From the NCBI RefSeq assembly GCF_001552195.1, contig NZ_BCQS01000007.1, positions 62,001 through 126,000 on the forward strand: DNA of 64,000 bases, given 5' to 3'. Made by a program: the position numbers and the translations under genes. Shown here one piece after another: positions 9,453 through 18,414 of this stretch (within the stretch, counting starts at the first letter, position 1; every line of letters begins with the position of its first letter). The DNA is from Actinomadura latina NBRC 106108. GTDB taxonomy: Bacteria > Actinomycetota > Actinomycetes > Streptosporangiales > Streptosporangiaceae. A model generated the notes under the pieces. That model was not told the origin of the DNA and did no database searches. It saw nothing but the letters and a program-made list of their open reading frames with translations.

Positions 9453-10523
9453 GTGTCGATGGTTGCCGACGTTGTTGAGATTGCCGGCGGGCAGCTTGAA
9501 TGGGGAGATCGGGAGTGGTTTCCGCCTGGTCCGCAACTGGCGATCTGCTTGTCCGGCGGAAAAGAGCGGCTGACCGATCTGACCGACGGCGAACTCCTTC
9601 AGGTCGCGGCCGCCGCACGTCGCCAGACCTCCTGGGCGCAGGCCCGGGAACTGGCCGCCATTGCCGAACTCTCGCGTCGCCGCAGCGAGGCGGAGGCCGA
9701 TGGCGACCCTGACCATCGCTTCCTGTCGGCGCACGAGTCGGTGACCGAGGAGATCGCCGCCGCGCTGACCGTCACGGGCAACGCCGCCGCCACCCTGGTC
9801 CATCTGGCCGAACGCCTCACCGGTCCCCTGGCCGCCACCGGGCGGGCCCTCGAAACCGGGCAGATCGACATGGCGAAAGCTCGCGTCGTCTGCGACGCCG
9901 CCGACAACCTGCCGGACGAGGTCGCCGAGCGACTTCAAACCGCTGCCCTGGACAAAGCGTCCGGCCAGACCACCGGCCAGCTCCGCCGCCGGATCAGGCG
10001 GATCGTGCATCGGCTGGCCCCGGCCGCCGCCGAGCAACGCAAGCGCGAAGCCGTGCGCCACCGGCGGCTGGAGGTGTGGGACACCCCGTCCGGGACGACC
10101 GACTTGGCCCTGTGCGATCTGGCCCCCGAAGACGCCCACGCGATCTACAACAAGATCAGCGCCGCCGCCCACGGACTGAAGCTGGACGGCGACGCCCGGC
10201 CCCTGCCTCAGATCCGCGCCGACCTCGCAACCCTCCTCCTCCACGGAACCGAACTGCCCGCCGCCGTTCGCGCCCTCCTCGATCGATCAGGTGAGGGCAG
10301 CGCACCCGGCGGCGTCGGACTCCAGGACACGGAGGTTCCGCGTTCCGACGAGCCTGGCGTTGCCGCCGGGGACGCGGCGGGAGCGGTCGACGCCGGCCGA
10401 GCCGCTGAGGAGGCTCTTGCCCGGTCGTTCGCGCGCATGGTGGGGCAGAAGATCTGGCCAGGCCTCCTCCTGTGGACCACCCCGTCCGGAGGCTGGCACA
10501 TCGTCCGGCCCGATCGGCGGTGA
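9453..10523 (+). CDS. DUF222 protein lacking the HNH nuclease core
   Basis: A 356-residue member of the 13E12/DUF222 family. The DUF222 part is good: LTDGELLQVAAAARRQ near residue 40, a long helical middle, and VWDTPSGTTDLALCDLAPED near residue 210. Family members usually end in an HNH module with C-x-x-x-C, an AHHI helix and LLCxxHH. Here the DUF222 region runs through a linker (about residues 265-330) straight into LLLWTTPSGGWHIVRPD, which looks like the usual extreme C-terminus. No HNH cysteines or histidines are present. Nuclease activity is therefore unlikely. GTG 9453 is chosen; ATG 9459 is an alternative. Confidence 0.75.
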   Translation: MSMVADVVEIAGGQLEWGDREWFPPGPQLAICLSGGKERLTDLTDGELLQVAAAARRQTSWAQARELAAIAELSRRRSEAEADGDPDHRFLSAHESVTEEIAAALTVTGNAAATLVHLAERLTGPLAATGRALETGQIDMAKARVVCDAADNLPDEVAERLQTAALDKASGQTTGQLRRRIRRIVHRLAPAAAEQRKREAVRHRRLEVWDTPSGTTDLALCDLAPEDAHAIYNKISAAAHGLKLDGDARPLPQIRADLATLLLHGTELPAAVRALLDRSGEGSAPGGVGLQDTEVPRSDEPGVAAGDAAGAVDAGRAAEEALARSFARMVGQKIWPGLLLWTTPSGGWHIVRPDRR

Positions 10524-10549
10524 GCCGTCGCCTGGACTAGCGTCGAGGC

Positions 10550-11194
10550 ATGCCCACCTCAGCCGATGCCGTGAGCGCCGACGACCTGGAGCTGGCCGTT
10601 CAGCTCGCCATCTCCGTCCTCAGGACGGCACCGCCGGACACCTGGGACGCCAAGGCCGGATCCCTCGAATGGACCTGCTGGGAAACCGTCGAACACCTCA
10701 GTGACGACCTCTTCGCCTACGCCGCCCAACTCGGCCCGAAGACACCGCCGGTGGACGACACGGTGCCGTTCGTATGGGAAAGCCGCCGCCCGTCCGGCCC
10801 GGCGAACGTCATCCACGCGAACCCCGAGGCCGGGCCGGACGGGCTCCTGCAAGTACTCGACGCATGCGGCGGGCTCCTGGTCGCCATGGTTCGCACCACT
10901 TCCCCTGACGTCCGCGCCCACCACGTCTTCGGCGTGGCGGACGCCGAAGGCTTCGCCGCCATGGGCATCGCGGAAACCCTCGTCCACACCCACGACCTGG
11001 CAGAAGGCCTCGGCCTCCCGTGGGACCCGCCCGCCGGCCTGTGCTCCCGAGTACTCGGACGCCTGTTCCCCGACGCACCGCCCGACACCGCCCCCTGGCC
11101 GGCCCTCCTGTGGGTCACCGGCCGCACGGACCTCCCCGGACGCCCCCGCCCGACCAGCTGGCGCTGGCACGCCTCACCGCAGCCGCCGAACTAG
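10550..11194 (+). CDS. DinB/mycothiol-dependent maleylpyruvate isomerase-like protein
   Basis: A 214-residue four-helix-type protein. WTCWETVEHLSDDLFAYA near residue 42 matches the W-x-x-x-x-x-x-H metal-binding helix of the MDMPI_N/DinB family, and GIAETLVHTHDLAEGL near residue 145 supplies the further conserved His (H-x-x-D/H). These proteins are metal enzymes that often use mycothiol; the actual substrate here is unknown. The ATG at 10550 begins 26 bases after the DUF222 gene stops, with no strong ribosome site. Confidence 0.65.
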   Translation: MPTSADAVSADDLELAVQLAISVLRTAPPDTWDAKAGSLEWTCWETVEHLSDDLFAYAAQLGPKTPPVDDTVPFVWESRRPSGPANVIHANPEAGPDGLLQVLDACGGLLVAMVRTTSPDVRAHHVFGVADAEGFAAMGIAETLVHTHDLAEGLGLPWDPPAGLCSRVLGRLFPDAPPDTAPWPALLWVTGRTDLPGRPRPTSWRWHASPQPPN

Positions 11195-11286
11195 CCCTCC
11201 ATGAACGTCTTGGCCGCGTGGACGGTCGGCGTCCCAGCGTGCGGGCAGTGCGACCGGGTACAGGCAGGGTGCTTCAGGCGGTGCGG

Positions 11287-11841
11287 TCAGTCGCCGACCT
11301 GGTAGTCGAGGAGCACCAGGCGGTCGTCCAGGACGGTGGTGCCGGTCAGGGTCAGGTCGGTGGCGGGGAGGTCGGCGAAGACGGGGCCCTCTCCCTCCAC
11401 GCCGTGGATCATCGGGAAGAGCATCACGCGGGCCCGGTCCACGAGGCCGTGCTGGAACAGGCTGCGCACCAGCGAGGCGCTGCCGATGGTGCGCATGGGG
11501 AGGCCGTCCGCCAGGGCCTTCAGTTCGGGGACGGACTTCTCGATCGGTTCGTCGATGATCGTGGTGTTGGCCCAAGTCAGCGGCGGCTTGAGCGTCCCGG
11601 AGAAGACGATCTTGGGAAGTTCGGCCATCCGAGGGAAGGACGGGGCGTCGCCGCTCGCGACGACCTCCGACATCTGCCGGTACGTCGTCGCGCCCATGAG
11701 CATGACGTGGTCTTCGGCGAGTTGCGCGTTGATCCAGCCGGACAACCCCGGCCCGTCGTAGCCCCAGTACGCGACCGGACGCGGGCCGCCGCCGCCGTAC
11801 CCGTCAACGGTGCTGAACACGTCGACTCTCAGTTCGCGCAT
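11287..11841 (-). CDS. dihydrofolate reductase-family (RibD C-terminal) reductase
   Basis: A 184-residue protein of the RibD_C/DfrA-like fold. It starts MRELRVDVFSTVDGYGGG, the family's first strand and S-x-D-G loop, followed by LMGATTYRQM and the NADPH-site region TIGSASLVRSLFQHGLVDR. Such stand-alone actinobacterial proteins are annotated as dihydrofolate reductase family; a true role in folate or riboflavin synthesis is not shown. It is divergent from the mycothiol-type enzyme gene at 11928, with 86 bases between them. Confidence 0.8.
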   Translation of the reverse strand: MRELRVDVFSTVDGYGGGGPRPVAYWGYDGPGLSGWINAQLAEDHVMLMGATTYRQMSEVVASGDAPSFPRMAELPKIVFSGTLKPPLTWANTTIIDEPIEKSVPELKALADGLPMRTIGSASLVRSLFQHGLVDRARVMLFPMIHGVEGEGPVFADLPATDLTLTGTTVLDDRLVLLDYQVGD

Positions 11842-11927
11842 GATTCTCCTTGCCGCTGCAGTCGTGACGGTGTTCCCTGTGTGGACCTCGGTGACCGCGC
11901 TGACTCATCGGTCGTATCGTCGGTTCG

Positions 11928-12818
11928 GTGATCAGCAGCGACGAAGGGATGCCGGGCCTGGGCCCGCCGATCGACGTCCGGCCATTGTTCGCCGAGCAGC
12001 AGGCCGCCTTCATCGGCCTGCTGCGCGGGCTGGACGCCGATGAGTGGGCGCGACCCACCGTCTGCCCGGGATGGGACGTCAAGGACGTGGCCGCTCATGT
12101 ACTGGGCGACCACGTGGGACGGCTTTCCAGACACCGCGACGAGTTCCCCGGGGTGGGGCCTCGGACGGGCGAGCCGTTCCCCGTTTTCCTTGACCGCATC
12201 AATGCCGAGTGGGTCACCGCGGCCCGGCGCATCAGTCCGGCGATGCTCGTCGCGCTGCTGGTGGACGTCGGTGAGCAGGTCGTGGCGTTCTGGCAGGACG
12301 TCGACATGGAAGCGCTGGGCGGTTCTGTCAGCTGGGCCGGTCCAGAAGCGCATCCCGTGTGGCTGGACGCCGCACGCGACTTCAGCGAGTACTGGACGCA
12401 CCAGCAGCAGATCTGTGACGCCACCGGCCGCGACGGGCTGACGGCCCCGCGCTATCTCGGCCCCGTCCTGGACACGTTCATGCGGGCGCTGCCGCACACG
12501 ATGCGGGACGTGCGGGCGGACGAGGGCGCCGTTCTTCAGGTCGTGATCCAGGGATTCGGCGGCTGGGCCTGTGCCCGTGCGGCCGGGCGCTGGAATCTGC
12601 GACGGGAGATCGTTCCTCGGCCCGTCTCCGTGGTCGAACTCGATGCGGACACGGCGTGGCGGCTGTGCACCCGCGGCATCACACCGCAGGACGCGGGTGA
12701 ACGGGCATCGATACAGGGCGACAGGACGCTTGCCGAGGCGGCGCTTCACATCGTTTCCATCATCCACTCGGGAGTCGGCGGTGAGGCCCGCCGAGCGGAA
12801 GAGCCCGGGTCAGCGTAG
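11928..12818 (+). CDS. maleylpyruvate isomerase-family mycothiol-dependent enzyme
   Basis: A 296-residue MDMPI family member. The signature LDADEWARPTVCPGWDVKDVAAHVLGD (family pattern W-x-x-P-T-x-C-P-G-W-x-V-x-x-x-x-H) lies at residues 37-63, and EYWTHQQQICDATG near 155 gives the later His pair. The family uses mycothiol as cofactor and coordinates a metal through these His residues; the substrate is unknown. Its last 9 bases overlap the end of the convergent decarboxylase gene. GTG 11928 is the longest reasonable start. Confidence 0.8.
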   Translation: MISSDEGMPGLGPPIDVRPLFAEQQAAFIGLLRGLDADEWARPTVCPGWDVKDVAAHVLGDHVGRLSRHRDEFPGVGPRTGEPFPVFLDRINAEWVTAARRISPAMLVALLVDVGEQVVAFWQDVDMEALGGSVSWAGPEAHPVWLDAARDFSEYWTHQQQICDATGRDGLTAPRYLGPVLDTFMRALPHTMRDVRADEGAVLQVVIQGFGGWACARAAGRWNLRREIVPRPVSVVELDADTAWRLCTRGITPQDAGERASIQGDRTLAEAALHIVSIIHSGVGGEARRAEEPGSA

Positions 12819-13886
12819 GTAGTGGAAGGCCGGCTTGGGGTGCATGAGGAAATCGTGGTGGGAGATGTTCCAGGCGTAGGCGCCTGCCATGGCGAAGGCG
12901 ATCACGTCGCCGGGGGCCAAGGGCGGAACGGGGACGTCGCGGGCGAAGACGTCCTTCGGGGTGCATAGCTGGCCGACGAGGGTGGCGGGGGATTCCGGGC
13001 CCGTGGCGGTGAGGACCTGGAAGGGCTGGTCGTGGCCTTTCGTCACCGGGGTTCTGAGGTGGTGGGTTCCGCCGCGGAGGACGACGTAGGTTTCGCCTCG
13101 CGTCGTTTTCACGTCGAGGACGTCGGTGACATACCAGCCGTGGTAGGCGGTCAAGGCGCGGCCGGGTTCTATGCGGACTCTGGCCGGGACGGACGTTAGG
13201 CCCGAGCCGTAGACCTGCCAGTCGAAGAGGGTTTCCGGGGACGCGTAGTCGACGGCCATACCGCCGCCCACGTTCAGTTCGGGGCTTTCGACGCCTCGGG
13301 TTTCCAGCCAGGGGAGCGCCCAATCGGCTATCCGGTTGGCCAGGTCGAGCATGGTGGGGGCGTCCAGGCCGGAGGCCAGGTGGGCGTGGATGCCGCGAAG
13401 GGTGAGGTGCCGGTTGCCGGTCAGGAATCGGGCGCATTCGTTCAGCGCGTCCTCGTCCATGCCGAAGGGGCCGCTCATGGTCAGGGCGGCATTGGGGGTG
13501 GTCAGTGGGAGGTTCGCCCGGAGGAGGATGTCGGCCGGGCCCAAGGCGGCCAGCTTCCTCAGTTCGTTTGGGCTCTCCACGTGGATCCGGTGCGCGCTGA
13601 GCGATAGGCGCAGTTCTTCACGGGTCTTGCCGGGGCCGCCGAAAGCCAGGGGTTTGCCGGGCAGGGTTTCTCGGACGTGGGTCAGTTCGCCGCCCGACGA
13701 GACCTCTATGCCGTCCACGTGGGGCGCCAGGGTGCGGAGTATTTCGGCGTCCGGATTCGCCTTGGCGGCGTAGAACAGTTCCGTGGAGCCGAGGGCCGCG
13801 CGGATGGCCCTGATGTGGTCTTCCAGGCCCCGCAGGTCGTAGATGTAGGCCGGGTACGTGCCGAGGCTCAGGGCGAGTTCGTTCAT
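12810..13886 (-). CDS. type III PLP-dependent decarboxylase of a siderophore operon (PvsE-like)
   Basis: A 358-residue DAP/ornithine decarboxylase-family enzyme. The PLP lysine lies in FYAAKANPD near residue 44, the phosphate-binding glycines in NVGGGMAVDY near 205, and the catalytic Cys region in GQLCTPKDV near 300. The C-terminus GAYAWNISHHDF is typical. In vibrioferrin synthesis the equivalent enzyme, PvsE, supplies the amine building block; which amino acid is used here is not known. ATG 13886 overlaps the upstream synthetase stop as ATGA, so it is last in a coupled four-gene operon. A longer frame to 14063 only reads into that gene. Confidence 0.85.
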   Translation of the reverse strand: MNELALSLGTYPAYIYDLRGLEDHIRAIRAALGSTELFYAAKANPDAEILRTLAPHVDGIEVSSGGELTHVRETLPGKPLAFGGPGKTREELRLSLSAHRIHVESPNELRKLAALGPADILLRANLPLTTPNAALTMSGPFGMDEDALNECARFLTGNRHLTLRGIHAHLASGLDAPTMLDLANRIADWALPWLETRGVESPELNVGGGMAVDYASPETLFDWQVYGSGLTSVPARVRIEPGRALTAYHGWYVTDVLDVKTTRGETYVVLRGGTHHLRTPVTKGHDQPFQVLTATGPESPATLVGQLCTPKDVFARDVPVPPLAPGDVIAFAMAGAYAWNISHHDFLMHPKPAFHYLR

Positions 13887-15493
13887 AGCGGCCGGGGCGC
13901 GGCGAGCGGGTTGGGGGCCGGGACGTAGGCGGCTCCTCGGTCGGCCGTGCGGGACCAGCGGGTGCGCAGGTTCGCCTTGGCGGGCAAGGGGACTCCGGCC
14001 AAGAGCGCCCTGATCTGAGGGTGATGGTCGTGAGCGGCGAAGTGCTTTCTCGCGTCCTGCCAAAGCGTCCGTTCAAGGTGCGGGTGCAGGTCGGCTACGG
14101 CGGCGGCTATTTCGGTGAGGTGGTTGACCAGGAGGCAGTAGACGACGCGGTTCCAGCCTTGGTCGGGTGCGTACGTGAGGCTGTCCACCACGTGCGGCGG
14201 GAGGTGCGTCAGGTCCCAGTGGCCGGCGGTCAGTTTGGTGCCTTCCAGGTCGCGGAACGCGGCGTGGATGGGCATGCCCGCCGGATCAACGCAGACGAGC
14301 ACGTTCTGGAGATGCGGCTCTAGGACGACGCCGTGGTCCAGGTAGGCGCGGAGTACGGGCGGCGCCACTTTCTCCACGTAGGCGTCCCACCATGCCTGGG
14401 CGCTCTCCGGTGCCGCCAGGGCGGGCAGGTCCGCGAGGAACGTGCCGTAGGGGTCGGTGAGGGCGCCTGCCAGGAGTGGCGTACCGGGAAGGCCCCTGAC
14501 TCCCTGGCGCAGGATCACGCCTAGACCCTCGTACAGGCGCCGGTCGGCGAGTGTGACGCTGCGGTAGGCGGGCTCTGAGAGGAACGTCGCGTTCAGCTTC
14601 TCGAAGAGGGGCGGCAGGAGTTCGTTGAGGACTACCGCGCCCGTCAGTTCGTACCAGGCGTTCTTGCGCACGCAGTTGGTGATGCGCACGTCCAGGCTGA
14701 ACTTGCAGAACCCGTCCGCGTCAGGCAGGTAGGCCGTCCGGACGGACGACGTCGGTATCGCCTCGATGTCGGACGGGCCGAGGTCGACTAGGAGGCCGTC
14801 GACCAGGGCCTGCCGCAGGACGCGGTTGTCCGCGAGCAGGGAGAACTGCCATGGGTGGACGGGGAGCAGCTTCCGGCCGGACGGGGCGGCGGGCCCGTAG
14901 GACGACAGGGCTGTGAACGCGTCCGGGTCTCCCTCTTCGGCGATGAGGTCTTCCGGGACGGCCAGCCAGTGCGGGCGGAAACGAGCTCTCGTCTCAGGTG
15001 CGTACTGGAGCCAGTCGCTGGGTGCCCCCTGGCGAGACTTCGGGGACGGGTGGAAGCGGTGCCCTGCGACGAGAGCCTGTTCTGAGGCGATGTACCTGTC
15101 GTCGGAGGGTTCGCCTCTGGCGGCGAGGATGGCGGCCAGAGCCGTGTGGCTGTCGTCCACCTGTGTGAGGAACTCGGGATTGGGACGGCCGGTCGACAGT
15201 TCCAGTTCGCCCGCGACCAGGTTCGCCAGCCTGTCCCAGGAAGCCGGGATCCAGTCGTCCTCGCGGCGCTCCTCGTAGGGCGGCGTCAGGCGGTAGGTGG
15301 CGCCGACCGGGGGCCGGGACAGGCCCGTGCGCAACACGACGCCGGCGCGGGGGAGGCGGGCGACGAGGCGGTCGCCGTCCGGCCATACCTGCTGCTCGGG
15401 CGCGCAGACCTCCCGGATGAGGCAGTTGAGCAGCGCGGTCGCGGTGGCGTCGCCGGCCGTCACGGCCGATCCGGGCAGTCCTGTCAGCAGCAC
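13883..15493 (-). CDS. IucA/IucC-family siderophore synthetase (second, PvsD-like)
   Basis: A 536-residue NRPS-independent siderophore (NIS) synthetase. It would couple a carboxylate such as citrate to an amine or alcohol through an acyl-adenylate. Characteristic elements are LPVHPWQFSLL near residue 225, KFSLDVRITNCVRKNAW near 285, HLQNVLVCVD near 405 and FRDLEGTKL near 425. The GTG at 15493 overlaps the previous stop by 10 bases. The frame runs on to 15754 but only inside the preceding gene. It ends in an ATGA overlap with the decarboxylase. Confidence 0.85.
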   Translation of the reverse strand: MLLTGLPGSAVTAGDATATALLNCLIREVCAPEQQVWPDGDRLVARLPRAGVVLRTGLSRPPVGATYRLTPPYEERREDDWIPASWDRLANLVAGELELSTGRPNPEFLTQVDDSHTALAAILAARGEPSDDRYIASEQALVAGHRFHPSPKSRQGAPSDWLQYAPETRARFRPHWLAVPEDLIAEEGDPDAFTALSSYGPAAPSGRKLLPVHPWQFSLLADNRVLRQALVDGLLVDLGPSDIEAIPTSSVRTAYLPDADGFCKFSLDVRITNCVRKNAWYELTGAVVLNELLPPLFEKLNATFLSEPAYRSVTLADRRLYEGLGVILRQGVRGLPGTPLLAGALTDPYGTFLADLPALAAPESAQAWWDAYVEKVAPPVLRAYLDHGVVLEPHLQNVLVCVDPAGMPIHAAFRDLEGTKLTAGHWDLTHLPPHVVDSLTYAPDQGWNRVVYCLLVNHLTEIAAAVADLHPHLERTLWQDARKHFAAHDHHPQIRALLAGVPLPAKANLRTRWSRTADRGAAYVPAPNPLAAPRPL

Positions 15494-17070
15494 GTCGCGT
15501 CCCGTAGGTAGTTGGGCCCTGGCGGGCCGTAGTGCTTGTTGATGTCGGCGGCGCCGGTCCTGGCCTTGCCGACGAGGGTCCCGGCGGTGACCATGGCCTT
15601 GCCCGGCAGCGTGTCGGCGTCGAGGGTGCGCGAGCGCAGGAACGCGTCGTCCGGGCCGAGCGCGGCGTCGAGCCGCTCGCGGATCATCGTGCGGGCCGTG
15701 CGCCACGGCAGCAGGCCGCGTTCCGCCAGGCCGACGGCGAGCGCGGCGGCGCACAGGTGCAGCGTGATGGTGACGAACACGCGGGCGAGCGCGTCGGGGT
15801 CGGCGGTCGCCATCCGGCGGTCGATGAGGTCGCGCGGGTCGGTGCCCGGGGACGGTGCGACACGCTCCCTGAACCGGTCGGGGTCGATCAGAGCGCCGTC
15901 GTTGTCCTTGATGAGGAGACGGGGCGGAGACACGTCGTCGAGGACGAGGGCGACGTTCTGCTGATGTGCCTCTAGCGCGATGCCGTAGCGGAACAGCGTG
16001 ACGTTCCAGGAGAGGAGTGCCGACAGGTAGGTGCCGAACAGTTCTTCTACGTCCCAGCGGTCGATGACATGGCCGCCATCTGGAGCGTCCGCGAGTAAGG
16101 CCGCCACCGGGACGACGTGCGCGCGCGCCGTCTCCGGCGGGAAGCGCCGTACCAGGTAGGCCAGGAGCGGGTCGTTGGCGTGGCCGTAGGTCTGCTCATC
16201 GGCGAGAAGCACGGGAAGCCCCGGCTCCCGCTGAAGCACCTGGCGCAGGATGCGTTCGACCAGGGCGCCGTCCGGGAGGGTGCCGGGCATGATGGTGCGC
16301 CGGTTGCGGAGGCCGAGCGTGCTGGTCGGCAGCGGCATCTTCACGTGCGCCAGCGGCACGTCGCCGGTCAGGACGGCCACGGTGCGCATCGACAGCGTCG
16401 GGCCGACTCGCAGGAAGGATTCCGGGGCCAGGGCCACGCCGGGTTGCTCGCGCACTTGCCGTACCGCTAACGGATGGACGGGGAAGAGCGCCGAACCCGA
16501 ATCCAGTCCCACGTCGGACGGCACCGGCCACCACTCCGGCAGCGCGCCGGCGAGCACCGGGTCCGGGACCGAGGCCCACCGCAGCGGGAACGACGGCGCG
16601 AACTCGGGCGCGTAGCGGCTCAGATCGGCCATGGAGAGGCCGGCGCGACACCGCCCGGCCGGGTGCACCGGATGGTCGTTGTAGGCCGCCAGCGTCTCGT
16701 AGAACGTCCCGGGGCCGGTTCGCTGTTCGTCCGGGATGCGCGCCAGCCGCCGGTGCACGGCCGGGCGGGCGTCGTCGTGGAGCTTGGCGGTGGCGAGCGC
16801 GTCCAGGCATTCCCGCTCGAAGGCCGCCGTGTCGTCGCGCGGATCGGCCACCGTGCGGACGGCTTGGAACACGTCACTCAGCTTGAGGTCCTGCCCAGGG
16901 TCCACGACGAGTTCGGCGAGGAACACCGGGCGTGCTTGCAATAAGCGCACGGAACGGCCCGGCAGTTCCAACGTCCTGCCGCGGACGAAGCGACGTATGC
17001 CTCCGTAGTCCTCGCGCAGCAACGCGTCCAGGACACGGGCGGCCAGCGGCGCCTCGGTATCGGCGGTCAC
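15484..17070 (-). CDS. IucA/IucC-family siderophore synthetase (first, PvsB-like)
   Basis: A 528-residue NIS synthetase distinct from the one downstream. It shows LFPVHPLAVRQV, HVKMPLPTSTLGLRNRR near residue 260, EAHQQNVALVLDD near 400 and LIKDNDGAL near 415, the usual nucleotide- and carboxylate-binding elements. The GTG at 17070 overlaps the ATP-grasp stop as GTGA, so translation is coupled. Two different NIS synthetases in one operon imply two condensation steps on the siderophore backbone, as in vibrioferrin or staphyloferrin pathways. Confidence 0.85.
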   Translation of the reverse strand: MTADTEAPLAARVLDALLREDYGGIRRFVRGRTLELPGRSVRLLQARPVFLAELVVDPGQDLKLSDVFQAVRTVADPRDDTAAFERECLDALATAKLHDDARPAVHRRLARIPDEQRTGPGTFYETLAAYNDHPVHPAGRCRAGLSMADLSRYAPEFAPSFPLRWASVPDPVLAGALPEWWPVPSDVGLDSGSALFPVHPLAVRQVREQPGVALAPESFLRVGPTLSMRTVAVLTGDVPLAHVKMPLPTSTLGLRNRRTIMPGTLPDGALVERILRQVLQREPGLPVLLADEQTYGHANDPLLAYLVRRFPPETARAHVVPVAALLADAPDGGHVIDRWDVEELFGTYLSALLSWNVTLFRYGIALEAHQQNVALVLDDVSPPRLLIKDNDGALIDPDRFRERVAPSPGTDPRDLIDRRMATADPDALARVFVTITLHLCAAALAVGLAERGLLPWRTARTMIRERLDAALGPDDAFLRSRTLDADTLPGKAMVTAGTLVGKARTGAADINKHYGPPGPNYLRDATCC

Positions 17071-18242
17071 GTGATGGTCCAGTCGTGGGCCGCACGGAAG
17101 CGCGCCAGGGCGGCGTTGACCTCGTCCGGGCCGGGGCCTATAGCGCGCACCGTGCCCAAGTAGTCGCGGTTCGTGCGAGTCACCGCGACCGGGTCTCCTA
17201 CTGCGCGCTGTGGGCGGTAGTAGAGCTGCACCGGGCCGTCGTCCAGCCGCAGTGGGCCGGGCGCCGAGGTCAGCGTGCCGGAGCGGTCGGCGATGACCGG
17301 CTCTGCGATGGCGTGCCGCGGACGTGGCACCCGCCGCCCCGGCAGCGGTTCCCCAAGATGGAGTCGCAGAATCTGCTCGAACAGCGGGATGCCCAGTAGG
17401 TCGGCCAAGAGGAAGTCACAGTGGTCGCCGATCAACCGGTAGTTGACCTCGATGATGCGGGCGCGGCCCTCGTGGACGACGAACTCGGTGTGGCACGCAC
17501 CGAACCCGATCCCCAGCTCCTCCAGCTGGCGCAGAACCTGCGGGGTCTCTGGGGGCGGGTCGGTCCACTCAAGGCGCTCCTCCACGAAGAACGGCGGCGG
17601 TGACAGGGACGTACGGAACGAACCCAGCACGCGCAGCTCGCGCCCATCGCCGAGAGTCTCCAGCGTGTGAAGGCGCCCCGGCAGGTACTCCTCGGCCACC
17701 AGCGGATCGTCCCGTCGGGCGGCGATCTCGCCGACCCGGGTGGCCAGCTCCACGGCGTCTTGGACGAGGAACACGTCCTCGCTGGCCACGCCCTCACGCG
17801 GCTTCAGGACGAGCGGATACGGCGCGTCCGCCGGTACCCGGCGCGCGTCCGCCGAGAAGACGGGGTCGATGGCCGCGAGGTGCCGGCGCATGAGCGCCTT
17901 GTTCTTCGCACGCGTCGCCGCACGCCAGTCCTTGCCCGGCAGCCCGAAATACGCGGCCGCCAGCGCGGCGGGCGCCTGCAGGAAGTCGCTGTTGGAGAAG
18001 ATGGCGGCGGGCTCAGCGCCGGCGCCACCGGTGACGTGGGCGGCGTGGGCGACGATGTCCCGGAAGTCGGAGACGTCGCACTCGACCACCGGCCCGCCGA
18101 ACGCGTGCGGGCCGCACCGGTAGAGCTCGGGACGGTCGGTGAGCAGCGTCACGTCGAGGCCCAGGCGCGCGGCGGCGGGCAGGAACCCGTGCGTCACCGA
18201 GTCGGTCGCCTTCCCGGCGACCAGGTGGACAGAGGCGGCCAC
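17067..18242 (-). CDS. ATP-grasp ligase of a siderophore operon (PvsA-like)
   Basis: A 391-residue ATP-grasp enzyme, first gene of the operon. LVLKPREGVASEDVFLV near residue 148 is the ATP-binding lysine and flexible loop, VAEEYLPG near 185 the next strand, and ARIIEVNYRLIGDHCDF near 265 the magnesium-binding E-x-N element. PvsA of vibrioferrin is the same family and sits at the same place in its operon. The probable job is forming an amide with an amino acid, but the substrate is inferred. The GTG start at 18242 has an AAGGG site. An iron box lies 58 bases upstream. Confidence 0.8.
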   Translation of the reverse strand: MAASVHLVAGKATDSVTHGFLPAAARLGLDVTLLTDRPELYRCGPHAFGGPVVECDVSDFRDIVAHAAHVTGGAGAEPAAIFSNSDFLQAPAALAAAYFGLPGKDWRAATRAKNKALMRRHLAAIDPVFSADARRVPADAPYPLVLKPREGVASEDVFLVQDAVELATRVGEIAARRDDPLVAEEYLPGRLHTLETLGDGRELRVLGSFRTSLSPPPFFVEERLEWTDPPPETPQVLRQLEELGIGFGACHTEFVVHEGRARIIEVNYRLIGDHCDFLLADLLGIPLFEQILRLHLGEPLPGRRVPRPRHAIAEPVIADRSGTLTSAPGPLRLDDGPVQLYYRPQRAVGDPVAVTRTNRDYLGTVRAIGPGPDEVNAALARFRAAHDWTIT

Positions 18243-18250
18243 GATCGGCC

Positions 18251-18310
18251 CTTCCAGCTCGGGCGTTTCCAGCTCGGGCGGTAGTGAGGTCAGCGGTAGT
18301 GAGGTAAGCC
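18251..18310. repeat. two adjacent 15-base tandem duplications in the siderophore leader
   Basis: Units 18251-18265 and 18266-18280 differ at one base (core TTCCAGCTCGGGCG). Units 18281-18295 and 18296-18310 share GTAGTGAGGT with two nearby differences. They fill the space between the iron box and the ATP-grasp start, and the last unit forms half of the iron box. Confidence 0.85.
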
Positions 18311-18318
18311 TTGCCTAA
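18300..18318. promoter_or_regulatory. IdeR/DmdR-type iron box
   Basis: On the minus strand this reads TTAGGCAAGGCTTACCTCA, matching 15 of 19 positions of the iron box TTAGGTTAGGCTAACCTAA. It lies just upstream of the siderophore operon, where iron-loaded IdeR/DmdR1 would repress transcription. The divergent HD gene starts about 97 bases away on the other side. Confidence 0.75.
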
Positions 18319-18414
18319 CTCTTAGTGATCACCATAGTGGCGGGGCGGCACGGCGCACGCAAGAACGGCGGCACCGCGTGTCCCGGCCGCGGCGGCATCC
18401 GCCAGGATGGGGTC

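Noticed and set aside
18325..18414. 30-codon N-terminal extension of the HD-domain protein
   Set aside because: It begins close to the iron box without a ribosome site; ATG 18415 has one and starts the conserved part.
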